Shown here in pieces: positions 7,740 through 14,159 of a stretch of DNA of 15,082 bases. How positions within the stretch are numbered: the first letter of the stretch is position 1; the number at the start of each line of letters is the position of its first letter. The position numbers and the translations under genes were made by a program. The notes beneath the pieces are model-generated. The model was given only the letters and a program-made list of their open reading frames with translations, was not told the DNA's origin and searched no databases. This DNA is from CBFGWV01 sp965652545 (lineage in GTDB: Bacteria; Pseudomonadota; Gammaproteobacteria; Competibacterales; Competibacteraceae): positions 1-15,082 of the forward strand of contig CBFGWV010000100.1 in the NCBI GenBank assembly GCA_965652545.1, read 5' to 3'.

Positions 7740-8858
7740 ATGCTGGATATCGTCATTCTCGGACTCTCCATCACCTCATCCTGGGGCAACGGACACGCCA
7801 CCACTTATCGCGGGTTGGTGCGCGAGTTGGCCCGTCGCGGGCACACGGTCACCTTCCTGGAGCGCGATGTACCCTGGTACCGCGACAACCGTGACCTGCC
7901 CAAGCCGCCTTACGGCCGGACGTTTCTCTACGACCGTCGCGATGCGTTGATCGAACGGCACCGCGAGCGCATCCGCGAAGCGGATCTGGTCATCGTCGGC
8001 TCCTATGTCCCCGAGGGCATTGCCATTGCCGATTGGGTTCTGGACGAGGCACGCGGGCTGACGGCGTTCTACGACATCGATACGCCGGTGACGCTCGCGG
8101 CCCTGGACAGTGGCGACTGCGCGTACCTGTCACGCGAGTCGATTCCGCGTTTCGATCTGTACCTGTCGTTCACCGGTGGGCCGACCCTGGAGCGCTTGGA
8201 GTCCGTATTCGGTGCCCGGCGGGCGAGGGCGCTGTACTGTTCTGTCGACCCACAGGCCTACTACCCGCAACCCCGTGATCTGCGCTGGGACCTCGGTTAC
8301 CTGGGTACCTATGCCGAGGACCGGCAGCCGGCGCTGGAGCGTTTGCTCATGCAGCCGGCCGGCGCCTGGACGACTGGGCGCTTCGTGGTGGCCGGGTCTT
8401 CGTATCCAGCGTCGATCGAATGGCCGCTGAACGTGGAGCGTATCGAACACCTGCCGCCGAGCGCTCACTGTGCGTTCTACAACCGGCAGCGCTTTACCCT
8501 GAACCTCACGCGGGCGGCGATGACTGCCAGTGGCTATGCCCCGAGCGTGCGATTGTTCGAGGCGGCCGCCTGCGGCACCCCGATCATCAGCGATTGGTGG
8601 CCGGGCTTGGATGAACTGCTCACGCCCGATGAGGACGTCTTGATCGCTGATAGCGCAGAGGCGGTTCTGGTTATGCTGCGCGAGTTGCCCGAGGCACGCC
8701 GCCAGCGGGTGGGCCGCCAGGGCAGGGCGCGCATCCTGGCCGCACACACGGCGGCCCACCGGGTGCTGGAGCTCGAGGGTTACGTCACAGAGTGCCGGTC
8801 ATCGCCGGCTCTGAGCCGACGAGCGACGATCGAGCCACACCCAGCCCGCACCCCATAG
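7740..8858 (+). CDS. CgeB-like glycosyltransferase 3 (GT-B), tandem paralogue of the preceding gene
   Basis: A 372-residue CgeB-like glycosyltransferase. It starts directly with the first Rossmann strand (MLDIVILGLSITSSWGNG), followed by the same YRG loop as its upstream neighbour (TTYRG, 21-25). Shared blocks continue: FYDIDTPVTLAAL (110-122), LSFTGG (142-147), CSVDPQAYYP, DLGYLGTYAEDR, and the donor-site block VRLFEAAACGTPIISDWW (270-287) with E274, then the C-terminal HTAAHR (336-341). After that a 25-residue tail rich in Ser, Arg and Pro (from about 347) looks unstructured. The frame is open from a TTG at 7698, but the ATG at 7740 has a proper ribosome site and fits the family start. It ends the first + strand operon; its TAG lies one base before a perfect hairpin facing the convergent gene. 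Substrate unknown. Confidence 0.82.
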   Translation: MLDIVILGLSITSSWGNGHATTYRGLVRELARRGHTVTFLERDVPWYRDNRDLPKPPYGRTFLYDRRDALIERHRERIREADLVIVGSYVPEGIAIADWVLDEARGLTAFYDIDTPVTLAALDSGDCAYLSRESIPRFDLYLSFTGGPTLERLESVFGARRARALYCSVDPQAYYPQPRDLRWDLGYLGTYAEDRQPALERLLMQPAGAWTTGRFVVAGSSYPASIEWPLNVERIEHLPPSAHCAFYNRQRFTLNLTRAAMTASGYAPSVRLFEAAACGTPIISDWWPGLDELLTPDEDVLIADSAEAVLVMLRELPEARRQRVGRQGRARILAAHTAAHRVLELEGYVTECRSSPALSRRATIEPHPARTP

Positions 8859-8880
8859 GGCGCTCACGGTTCTGAGCGCC
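8859..8880. terminator. Perfect inverted repeat between convergent genes (possible two-way terminator)
   Basis: GGCGCTCA (8859-8866), loop CGGTTC (8867-8872) and TGAGCGCC (8873-8880) form an exact 8-bp GC-rich stem. It begins at the base after the + strand TAG and contains the stop codon of the - strand FAD monooxygenase (complement of 8864-8866). There is no T-tract on either side, so intrinsic termination is uncertain; it may work with Rho or protect mRNA 3' ends. Confidence 0.5.
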
Positions 8881-10069
8881 GGGCCTGCATCGGGTATTCA
8901 GGCAGTTCGAAGTCGTCGCGCAAATCGCGGCCGATGATCAGGTCCGCCAGCCTGGGGAACCTCATCAACCGCGTTGCGAGATTGCGTATCCATAGCCCGA
9001 CGGTCGTTCTGGGGGCGAAACTGGATGCGAAACGCTCGGCGGATACCTGCTTACCGTTGATGAACGGCCTCAGCCGCTGTTGGTAGCGGCGGAAGGCTTC
9101 TCGATGATCATCGTCGGCGCCGCTCAACTCGCCAGCCAATACATAGGCCTGCGTCATCGCCAGGCCGGTGCCTTCGCCGGCCAGCAGCGATACGCAGGAT
9201 GCGGCATCGCCGATCAGAATCACGCGCCCGCTGGACCAGTTGCCGAGGCGGATCTGGCTGACCTTGTCGAAATAGATGTTCTCCACCCGGTCCATAGCCC
9301 GAAGGATGGCCGGGCATTCCCAGCCGGCATCGCCATAGACCTCGTGTAACAGTGCCTTGCACTGCGCCGTGGAGGCCGGCTCCTGGCCGCTGACGCAATC
9401 GGCGACGAAGACGAACAACACCATCGTGCAATCGTTGCGCAAAGAGAACCGTGCGACCTGTCGCCCGGGTATCGAGTAGCTGACGTACACCTGCTCATCG
9501 CGCGGCTGATAGCCGTGGACTTCGAACGCTGCCACCCGGTAGCCAAGCGGCCTCTCGAAGCGGCGCTGTGGCCCGAAGACCATTTCGCGAACCTGTGAAT
9601 GCAGGCCGTCCGCGCCGACCACCAGATCAAAGTCGCGTGCCGGACCGTGTTCGAACTCGACCCGGAGACCCTTGCTGTGGCTGTCAAGGGCGCTGATGCT
9701 GTTCCCGAACAGTGTTTCCACCCGTCCGTCGATGGACGCATAGATGGCTGCGGCCAGGTCGCCGCGTGGCAGGCTGATGAACCGCCCGTCGGTCATGCGG
9801 CGAAACACGTCTGCGGAAAAGCCGGCGGTCCGGCGTCCCTGCCGGTCGACCAGGCGCACCTCCTCGACCACATAACCGGCGCGGTGCACCGCAGGCAGGA
9901 TGCCCATCCGCTCGGCGACCGTGTAACCGACGCCCCAGAAGTCGATGACATAACCGCCGGTACGGAAGCGGGGCGCTTTCTCGATCAGCGTAGGCTCGTG
10001 GCCACTGCGCTCGAGCCAGTACGCCAGTGTGGGGCCGGCAATGCCGGCACCGTTGATTGCGATCCGCAC
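8864..10069 (-). CDS. FAD-dependent monooxygenase, group A (PHBH/TetX-type)
   Basis: A 401-residue single-component flavoprotein hydroxylase. The FAD-binding GxGxxG is at 7-12 (NGAGIAGPTLA), with the acidic E30 closing the second strand. The DG motif (VGADGLHSQVR, 151-161) and the GD motif (VILIGDAASCVSLLAGEG, 283-300) are both intact, so the enzyme should be active with FAD and NAD(P)H. Length is normal for the family and no signal peptide is seen. The start is a GTG (complement of 10067-10069), chosen because the conserved Rossmann strand begins at once; it lies 6 bases after the stop of the UDP-xylose synthase gene, so the two are probably co-transcribed. Substrate is not evident. It may hydroxylate a product of this cluster or be an unrelated passenger (inference). 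The 3' end lies inside the convergent hairpin. Confidence 0.88.
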   Translation of the reverse strand: MRIAINGAGIAGPTLAYWLERSGHEPTLIEKAPRFRTGGYVIDFWGVGYTVAERMGILPAVHRAGYVVEEVRLVDRQGRRTAGFSADVFRRMTDGRFISLPRGDLAAAIYASIDGRVETLFGNSISALDSHSKGLRVEFEHGPARDFDLVVGADGLHSQVREMVFGPQRRFERPLGYRVAAFEVHGYQPRDEQVYVSYSIPGRQVARFSLRNDCTMVLFVFVADCVSGQEPASTAQCKALLHEVYGDAGWECPAILRAMDRVENIYFDKVSQIRLGNWSSGRVILIGDAASCVSLLAGEGTGLAMTQAYVLAGELSGADDDHREAFRRYQQRLRPFINGKQVSAERFASSFAPRTTVGLWIRNLATRLMRFPRLADLIIGRDLRDDFELPEYPMQARRSEP

Positions 10070-10075
10070 GCCGGC

Positions 10076-11068
10076 TCAGGCGGTAACGGTCAGCGGCCGC
10101 AGCCCATCACTGTCGGCGGCGATGCGCTTGTCGCGGCTGAGCACGTCGTCGAAGTAGTCGATGGTGCTGGACAAGCCGTGCTCCAGGCCGATGGTCGGCT
10201 GCCATCCCAGGGTTTCGATGGCGCGGGTGATATCCGGGCGCCGTTGCTTGGGGTCGTCCGCCGGCAGCGGGCGGTAGACGATCTTCGAGCGCGAATGGGT
10301 GAGTCTTTTGATCGTCTCGGCCAACTCTCTCATCGTGTATTCGCCCGGGTTGCCCAGATTCACAGGCCCGGTGAGGTCGTCCGGTGCGTTCATCAGACGC
10401 ATCAAGGCATCCACGAGGTCGGTCACATAGCAGAACGAGCGCGATTGGGAGCCGTCGCCGTACAAGGTGATGGGCTCACCACGTAACGCCTGCACGATGA
10501 AATTCGAGACCACCCGGCCATCGTTGCGCTGCATGTACGGTCCGTAGGTATTGAATATCCGCGCGATCTTCACCCGTAGACGGTGCTGGCGGCTGTAGCC
10601 GTAGAAGAGCGTTTCCGCACAGCGCTTGCCCTCGTCGTAGCAGGAGCGTTCACCCAAGGGATTCACGTGGCCCCAGTAGTCTTCCCGCTGTGGGTGTTGT
10701 TGCGGGTCGCCGTACACCTCGCTGGTGGAGGCCTGGAGGATCTTCGCTTGCAGACGTTTTGCCAGACCGAGCATGTTGATGGCGCCGTTGACGCTGGTCT
10801 TGACCGTCTGAACCGGGTCGCGCTGGTAGTGCACTGGGCTGGCCGGGCAGGCGAGGTTGAAGATTTCGTCCACTTCCACGTAGAGCGGGAAGCATACGTC
10901 GTGACGCATGAGTTCGAAGCCAGGGTGGTCGATGAACTCAGTCAGATTGCGCTTGGCGCCGGTATAGAAGTTGTCCACACATAGCACCTCGCAGCCTTGC
11001 TCCAGCAAGGCCTTGCACAGGTGCCGGCCGAGGAATCCGGCGCCGCCGGTGACGAGTACGCGCTTCAT
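10076..11068 (-). CDS. uxs: UDP-glucuronate decarboxylase (UDP-xylose synthase)
   Basis: A 330-residue SDR that converts UDP-glucuronate to UDP-xylose with tightly bound NAD. The nucleotide-binding motif GGAGFLG is at 8-14. The UXS signature is clear: FNLACPASPVHYQ (70-82), STSEVYGDP (114-122, containing T115 and E117), and the catalytic Y144-x3-K148 in RSCYDEGKR. RIFNTYGPYM and the block QSRSFCYVTDLVD are also typical. An in-frame ATG at 11200 would add 44 residues before the Rossmann strand; the ATG at 11068 is preferred because of its strong ribosome site and the family start. It is first in a two-gene - strand unit with the FAD monooxygenase and is divergent from the inositol-phosphate synthase gene. 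UDP-xylose would be a donor for one of the cluster's glycosyltransferases (inference). Confidence 0.93.
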   Translation of the reverse strand: MKRVLVTGGAGFLGRHLCKALLEQGCEVLCVDNFYTGAKRNLTEFIDHPGFELMRHDVCFPLYVEVDEIFNLACPASPVHYQRDPVQTVKTSVNGAINMLGLAKRLQAKILQASTSEVYGDPQQHPQREDYWGHVNPLGERSCYDEGKRCAETLFYGYSRQHRLRVKIARIFNTYGPYMQRNDGRVVSNFIVQALRGEPITLYGDGSQSRSFCYVTDLVDALMRLMNAPDDLTGPVNLGNPGEYTMRELAETIKRLTHSRSKIVYRPLPADDPKQRRPDITRAIETLGWQPTIGLEHGLSSTIDYFDDVLSRDKRIAADSDGLRPLTVTA

Positions 11069-11073
11069 CGCTT

Positions 11074-11079
11074 CTCCTT
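11074..11079 (-). promoter_or_regulatory. Ribosome binding site of the UDP-xylose synthase gene
   Basis: On the minus strand AAGGAG lies 5 bases before the ATG at 11068. It decides the start in favour of this ATG over the in-frame ATG at 11200. Confidence 0.75.
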
Positions 11080-11085
11080 TCCATG

Positions 11086-11101
11086 AGGCTGCCCGCAGCC
11101 T
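11086..11101. repeat. 16-bp palindrome AGGCTGC-CC-GCAGCCT upstream of UDP-xylose synthase gene
   Basis: Exact 7-bp arms around a CC centre, located 18 bases upstream of the - strand ATG and just ahead of its ribosome site. As RNA it could fold as a 6-bp stem with a 4-base loop; as DNA it could be an operator. Function is unproven. Confidence 0.4.
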
Positions 11102-11160
11102 GCTGGTCGTCGCAATGTCGTTTCTATGTGAGGCAAGAAGCGTTCCCGTTGCCTGTGCGA

Positions 11161-11175
11161 GCGGTCGCGAACCGC
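11161..11175. repeat. Palindrome GCGGT-CGCGA-ACCGC in the divergent region
   Basis: Exact 5-bp arms around a 5-base centre; an inner TCGCGA (11165-11170) and an overlapping ACCGCGGT (11171-11178) are also self-complementary. It may be an operator, but short GC-rich palindromes also arise by chance in DNA of this composition. Confidence 0.3.
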
Positions 11176-11236
11176 GGTACGGCTGAAGATGCTGCTGCAC
11201 CGCTGACTATCGCGCGCGCCGTGCCAGGGGTGTGTT

Positions 11237-11249
11237 TGTAAGGCTTACA
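11237..11249. repeat. Palindrome TGTAAG-G-CTTACA in the divergent region
   Basis: Exact 6-bp arms around a single G, in an AT-richer patch near the middle of the spacer. The shape fits a dimeric regulator's operator better than the GC-rich palindromes nearby. No second copy was noticed elsewhere in the window. Confidence 0.4.
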
Positions 11250-11325
11250 CGGGGATTGAAGCTTTTTCCCGATTCGGGCCGCCGCACAGTGGGCGATCCT
11301 GCGCGGGCGTGGACGAAACCGCGCG

Positions 11326-11331
11326 TTGACA
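11326..11331 (+). promoter_or_regulatory. Possible -35 element (TTGACA) for the inositol-phosphate synthase gene
   Basis: A perfect consensus -35 hexamer lies 76 bases before the start codon, but the hexamers 16 to 18 bases downstream (around 11348-11354) do not resemble TATAAT. It is therefore only a weak promoter candidate. Confidence 0.25.
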
Positions 11332-11394
11332 GGCACTTGGATGCGTGTTCGAGCCTTGGCTCGGATCCTGCTACCCCCTGTTTGCACGGATTGT

Positions 11395-11398
11395 GGAG
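11395..11398 (+). promoter_or_regulatory. Ribosome binding site of the inositol-phosphate synthase gene
   Basis: GGAG lies 9 bases before the ATG at 11408. It supports this start over the in-frame one at 11345, which would add 21 residues before the NAD-binding strand. Confidence 0.65.
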
Positions 11399-11407
11399 AG
11401 CAGGCGT

Positions 11408-12601
11408 ATGAGCAAGATCCGAATCGCGATCGTCGGGGTTGGCAACTGCGCCAGCGCCTTGCTGCAAGGTGTCGCGTATTACCAGTCGCAGCGTGCGGAC
11501 ACGGCCATCGGCCTGATGCACTGGGACATCGGCGGGTTCAAACCCGGCGATGTCGAGGTGGCTGCGGCATTCGATGTCGATGCCCGCAAGGTCGGGCGCG
11601 ATGTGGCCGAAGCGATCTTCGCCAAACCCAATTGCGCGCTGAGGTTTCATCCCGATGTGCCCGGCACGGGCGTGACGGTTGCCATGGGGCCGGTCATGGA
11701 CGGGGTGCCCGAGCACATGGCCGATTACCCGCCCGATCGGCGCTACGTCGTGGCCGATGACCCGGAGCCCACGTTGGAGGCCGTGTGCGAACAGCTTCAA
11801 GCCTCCGGCGCAGAGATTCTGTTGAACTACCTGCCGGTAGGTTCGGAAAACGCGGCGAGGTTCTACGCTCAATGCGCACTTCGCGCCGGCTTGGCCTTCA
11901 TCAACATGATGCCGACGTTCATCGTCAGCGATCCGACATGGGCGGCGCGTTTCGAAGCGGCCGGCCTGCCGATCATCGGCGATGACATCAAGTCCCAGCT
12001 CGGCGCCACCATCACGCATCGGGCATTGACCGAACTGTTCAAGCTGCGCGGCGTGGAGCTGGATCGGACCTATCAGCTGAACACAGGTGGCAATACCGAC
12101 TTCCTCAACATGCTCGAGCGCAAGCGCCTGCATTCGAAGAAGACCTCCAAGACCGAAGCGGTCCAGTTCGTGGCCGCACACCGGTTGGACGATCAGGCCA
12201 TCCACGTCGGACCCAGCGACTATGTCCCTTGGCAAAACGACAACAAGGTCGGGTTCATCCGTCTGGAGGGACGCATCTTCGGGGATGTACCGATCAACCT
12301 GGAGCTTCGCCTGTCGGTGGAGGACTCCCCCAACTCCGCCGGCGTCGCCATCGACGCCATACGGTGCTGCAAGCTGGCGCTGAAGCGGAGGGTCGGCGGC
12401 GTATTGCACGGGCCGTCGGCGTATTTCTGCAAGCACCCCCCGCATCAGGACAGTGACGAGGGTGCCTACCGGCGGACCGAGGCGTTCATCGATGCGCGTT
12501 GGCGGCCCAAGTCGCAGGATATGACCGTGGTCGCAGGGCGCAAAACGGATGACGAAACGGTTGCGGCGGCCGATGTCGGCGCTCAAGGCGCAGGGGGGTA
12601 G
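11408..12601 (+). CDS. ino1: Inositol-3-phosphate synthase
   Basis: A 397-residue NAD-dependent enzyme that isomerises glucose 6-phosphate to 1D-myo-inositol 3-phosphate. It has the compact prokaryotic form rather than the ~500-residue eukaryotic one. The NAD-binding strand and loop are at 5-15 (RIAIVGVGNCA). Family blocks follow in order: LLNYLPVGSE (138-147), IIGDDIKSQLGATITHR (189-205), LNTGGNTDFLNM (224-235), KTSKTEAVQ (245-253), KVGFIRLEGRIFG (280-292) and SVEDSPNSAGVAIDAIR (303-319). The conserved lysines expected at the active site (K195, K245, K248, K280) are all present. It heads the third unit, 8 bases before the glycosidase-like gene. In a sugar cassette it probably supplies inositol for a glycoconjugate or for a phosphoinositol headgroup (inference). 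The C-terminal ~25 residues are a low-complexity tail. Confidence 0.95.
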   Translation: MSKIRIAIVGVGNCASALLQGVAYYQSQRADTAIGLMHWDIGGFKPGDVEVAAAFDVDARKVGRDVAEAIFAKPNCALRFHPDVPGTGVTVAMGPVMDGVPEHMADYPPDRRYVVADDPEPTLEAVCEQLQASGAEILLNYLPVGSENAARFYAQCALRAGLAFINMMPTFIVSDPTWAARFEAAGLPIIGDDIKSQLGATITHRALTELFKLRGVELDRTYQLNTGGNTDFLNMLERKRLHSKKTSKTEAVQFVAAHRLDDQAIHVGPSDYVPWQNDNKVGFIRLEGRIFGDVPINLELRLSVEDSPNSAGVAIDAIRCCKLALKRRVGGVLHGPSAYFCKHPPHQDSDEGAYRRTEAFIDARWRPKSQDMTVVAGRKTDDETVAAADVGAQGAGG

Positions 12602-12609
12602 CCCAACAC

Positions 12610-13542
12610 ATGATTGAAGCGATCAAACTCTGGAACGAGCCGAACAATCTCTCCCACTGGGACTTCGAAATGGACCCTGAGTGGGGCCAGTACGCGGAGA
12701 TGGTGCACCATGCCTCGGCCCGCATCCGCGCGCTGGCGCCGGGAATCCCCCTGGTGCTCGGCGGTATCTCGCCCATCGATGCCCAGTTCATGCGCCTGAT
12801 GCGTGGCTATGGCACGCTCGATGCGGTGGACGCGGTGGCGGTGCACGGTTTCCCGCTGGATTGGAACCACTGGCGGATCGACCAGTGGCCCGACAAGGTC
12901 GCGGAGATCGAGGATGTTGCACAGCGCCCCGTGTGGGTGACCGAGGTCGGCGTATCCACCTTCGGTGCCGACGAAGTGCAGACCTTCGGTCTGCGCCGAA
13001 CGCTGGAGCTCCTCCAGCCTCGGGCGGAGCGGGTCTACTGGTACAGCCTGTTCGATCTGCCCCCATCCTGGGGCGCGACCACCCGACACAAAGAGAGCGA
13101 AGGCAGTGCCTATTACCGGCACTTCCACATGGGCTTGATCCGTGCCGACGGCACGCCCAAGCCCTCGCTGGAGGCCTTCGACCCGGCCTTCGGGCTGTGC
13201 CAGTGGTTTCATTTCGAGGATGAGCGCCTGGAGCAGGCTGTCGAATGGCTGCGCCGGCTCGGGCGACCGCGCCTGCGTACCGGCATCAGCTGGGCCGACT
13301 GGCATCGACCCGGCGCGCTGGAGTGGTTCGATCTTCAGATGCGCGCGCTGGCTGAGTTCGATGTCACCATCACCTTGTGCTTTACACCGCCGAGCCGCGG
13401 GCTGCGCCCCTGCCACACCAGCCCACCGATGGAACTGACGGAGTTCGCCGATTTCGCCGAGCAAGTGGTCCGTCGCTACGTCGTGCCGGTACAGCAATGG
13501 GACGCGGTGGCCCATCGTCGACAAAGCGGAGTAGGGGCATGA
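12610..13542 (+). CDS. Glycoside-hydrolase-like protein with apparently permuted TIM barrel (beta-xylosidase-like)
   Basis: A 310-residue protein with clan GH-A style active-site segments in an unusual order. The acid/base strand KLWNEPNN (E10) lies at the very N-terminus, the likely nucleophile strand VWVTEVGVST (E112) follows about 100 residues later, and a strand-8-like segment VYWYSLFDLPPSW (142-154) leads to GLIRADGTPKPSLEAF (175-190). Only after that come segments that look like the start of such a barrel: AVEWLRRLGRPRLRTGISWADW (210-231), DVTITLCFTPP (251-261) and FADFAEQVVRRY (279-290). A normal barrel would have these before NEP. The start is firm: I see no usable in-frame start upstream and a G-rich ribosome site (12593-12598) precedes it. 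No signal peptide, so cytoplasmic. I recall relatives annotated as beta-xylosidase; the substrate is unproven. The stop overlaps the next ATG (13539-13542). Confidence 0.75.
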   Translation: MIEAIKLWNEPNNLSHWDFEMDPEWGQYAEMVHHASARIRALAPGIPLVLGGISPIDAQFMRLMRGYGTLDAVDAVAVHGFPLDWNHWRIDQWPDKVAEIEDVAQRPVWVTEVGVSTFGADEVQTFGLRRTLELLQPRAERVYWYSLFDLPPSWGATTRHKESEGSAYYRHFHMGLIRADGTPKPSLEAFDPAFGLCQWFHFEDERLEQAVEWLRRLGRPRLRTGISWADWHRPGALEWFDLQMRALAEFDVTITLCFTPPSRGLRPCHTSPPMELTEFADFAEQVVRRYVVPVQQWDAVAHRRQSGVGA

Positions 13543-14150
13543 CCTTGGTGATACTGATCCGCCACGGCCAGACGGATGTGGCCGGGCGGACATTCACCGG
13601 GCGGGCGGCGGGCATCTCCCTGAACGACTACGGTCGATCCCAGGCCGAGGCACTGCCGGGGCGATTGCGTGAGGTGCCAGTGACGGCGATCTGGTCCAGC
13701 CCCATGGGGCGGGCACAGGAGACGGCCCGGCCGCTGGCCGCGGCGCGCAGCCTGGACATCCAGACGCACGATGCATTGACCGAAGTCGACTACGGGCACT
13801 GGCAGGGCCTGACCATCGAGGATCTGGCGGACGACCCCGGGTGGGTGCACTACAACCAACATCGCAGCCTGACGCGGATACCCGGCGGGGAGTCGCTGCT
13901 GGAGATCCAACTTCGCATGGTCGGCGTGCTGGAGCAGGCCATTGCCGAACACCCGGCGGGTTGCGTGGTCATGGTCAGCCACGGCGATCCGCTACGCGCC
14001 CTGGTGATGCATCTGTTGGGGATGGGGCTGGACGATGTGCTTCGGTTTGAAATCTCACCCGGCTCGGTCACCCCTATCCGGATCGATGGCGGCGTGCCGA
14101 TCGTCCTGGCCATCAATGACACGGGCGCGTTGCCGCGTCTGCTGGCGTGA
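13539..14150 (+). CDS. Histidine phosphatase superfamily protein (phosphoglycerate-mutase-like)
   Basis: A 203-residue cytoplasmic phosphatase or mutase of the branch that works through a phospho-histidine. Catalytic features are complete: the RHG motif LIRHGQTD with H9, the phosphate-pocket SSPMGRAQET with R58, the acidic E82 in TEVDYGHWQG, and the second histidine H148 in VSHGDPLRA. Small size and the DYGHWQG block fit the CobC/GpmB-like phosphatase group rather than glycolytic mutase. The ATG at 13539 overlaps the preceding stop; the frame is open about 160 bases further upstream, but only inside the neighbouring gene. The nearby inositol-phosphate synthase makes inositol phosphate a tempting substrate; a sugar phosphate is equally possible (inference). 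The methyltransferase gene follows 9 bases downstream. Confidence 0.88.
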   Translation: MTLVILIRHGQTDVAGRTFTGRAAGISLNDYGRSQAEALPGRLREVPVTAIWSSPMGRAQETARPLAAARSLDIQTHDALTEVDYGHWQGLTIEDLADDPGWVHYNQHRSLTRIPGGESLLEIQLRMVGVLEQAIAEHPAGCVVMVSHGDPLRALVMHLLGMGLDDVLRFEISPGSVTPIRIDGGVPIVLAINDTGALPRLLA

Positions 14151-14159
14151 GGAAGTGCC

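Larger units (their letters stand above)
11069..11407. promoter_or_regulatory. Divergent intergenic region between UDP-xylose synthase and inositol-phosphate synthase genes
   Basis: This 339-bp spacer, the largest non-coding stretch in the window, must hold promoters for both the - strand pair and the + strand unit. It contains a string of short exact palindromes (listed separately), an isolated -35-like TTGACA toward the + side, and ribosome sites at both ends. I see no convincing full sigma-70 promoter, riboswitch or small protein gene. The reading frames crossing it are extensions of the flanking genes and lack family similarity. Confidence 0.6.

Noticed and set aside
7698..7740. TTG at 7698 as the start of the third CgeB-like gene
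   Set aside because: It overlaps the previous stop and lacks a ribosome site; the ATG at 7740 has AAGGA at good spacing and begins at the conserved first strand.
8793..8808. GCCGG-TCATCG-CCGGC inverted repeat near the end of the third CgeB-like gene as a terminator
   Set aside because: It lies inside the coding region with a 5-bp stem and no T-tract; the 8-bp hairpin after the stop is the better candidate.
11069..11200. N-terminal extension of UDP-xylose synthase to an ATG at 11200
   Set aside because: The extra 44 residues precede the Rossmann strand without similarity, and a strong ribosome site supports the ATG at 11068.
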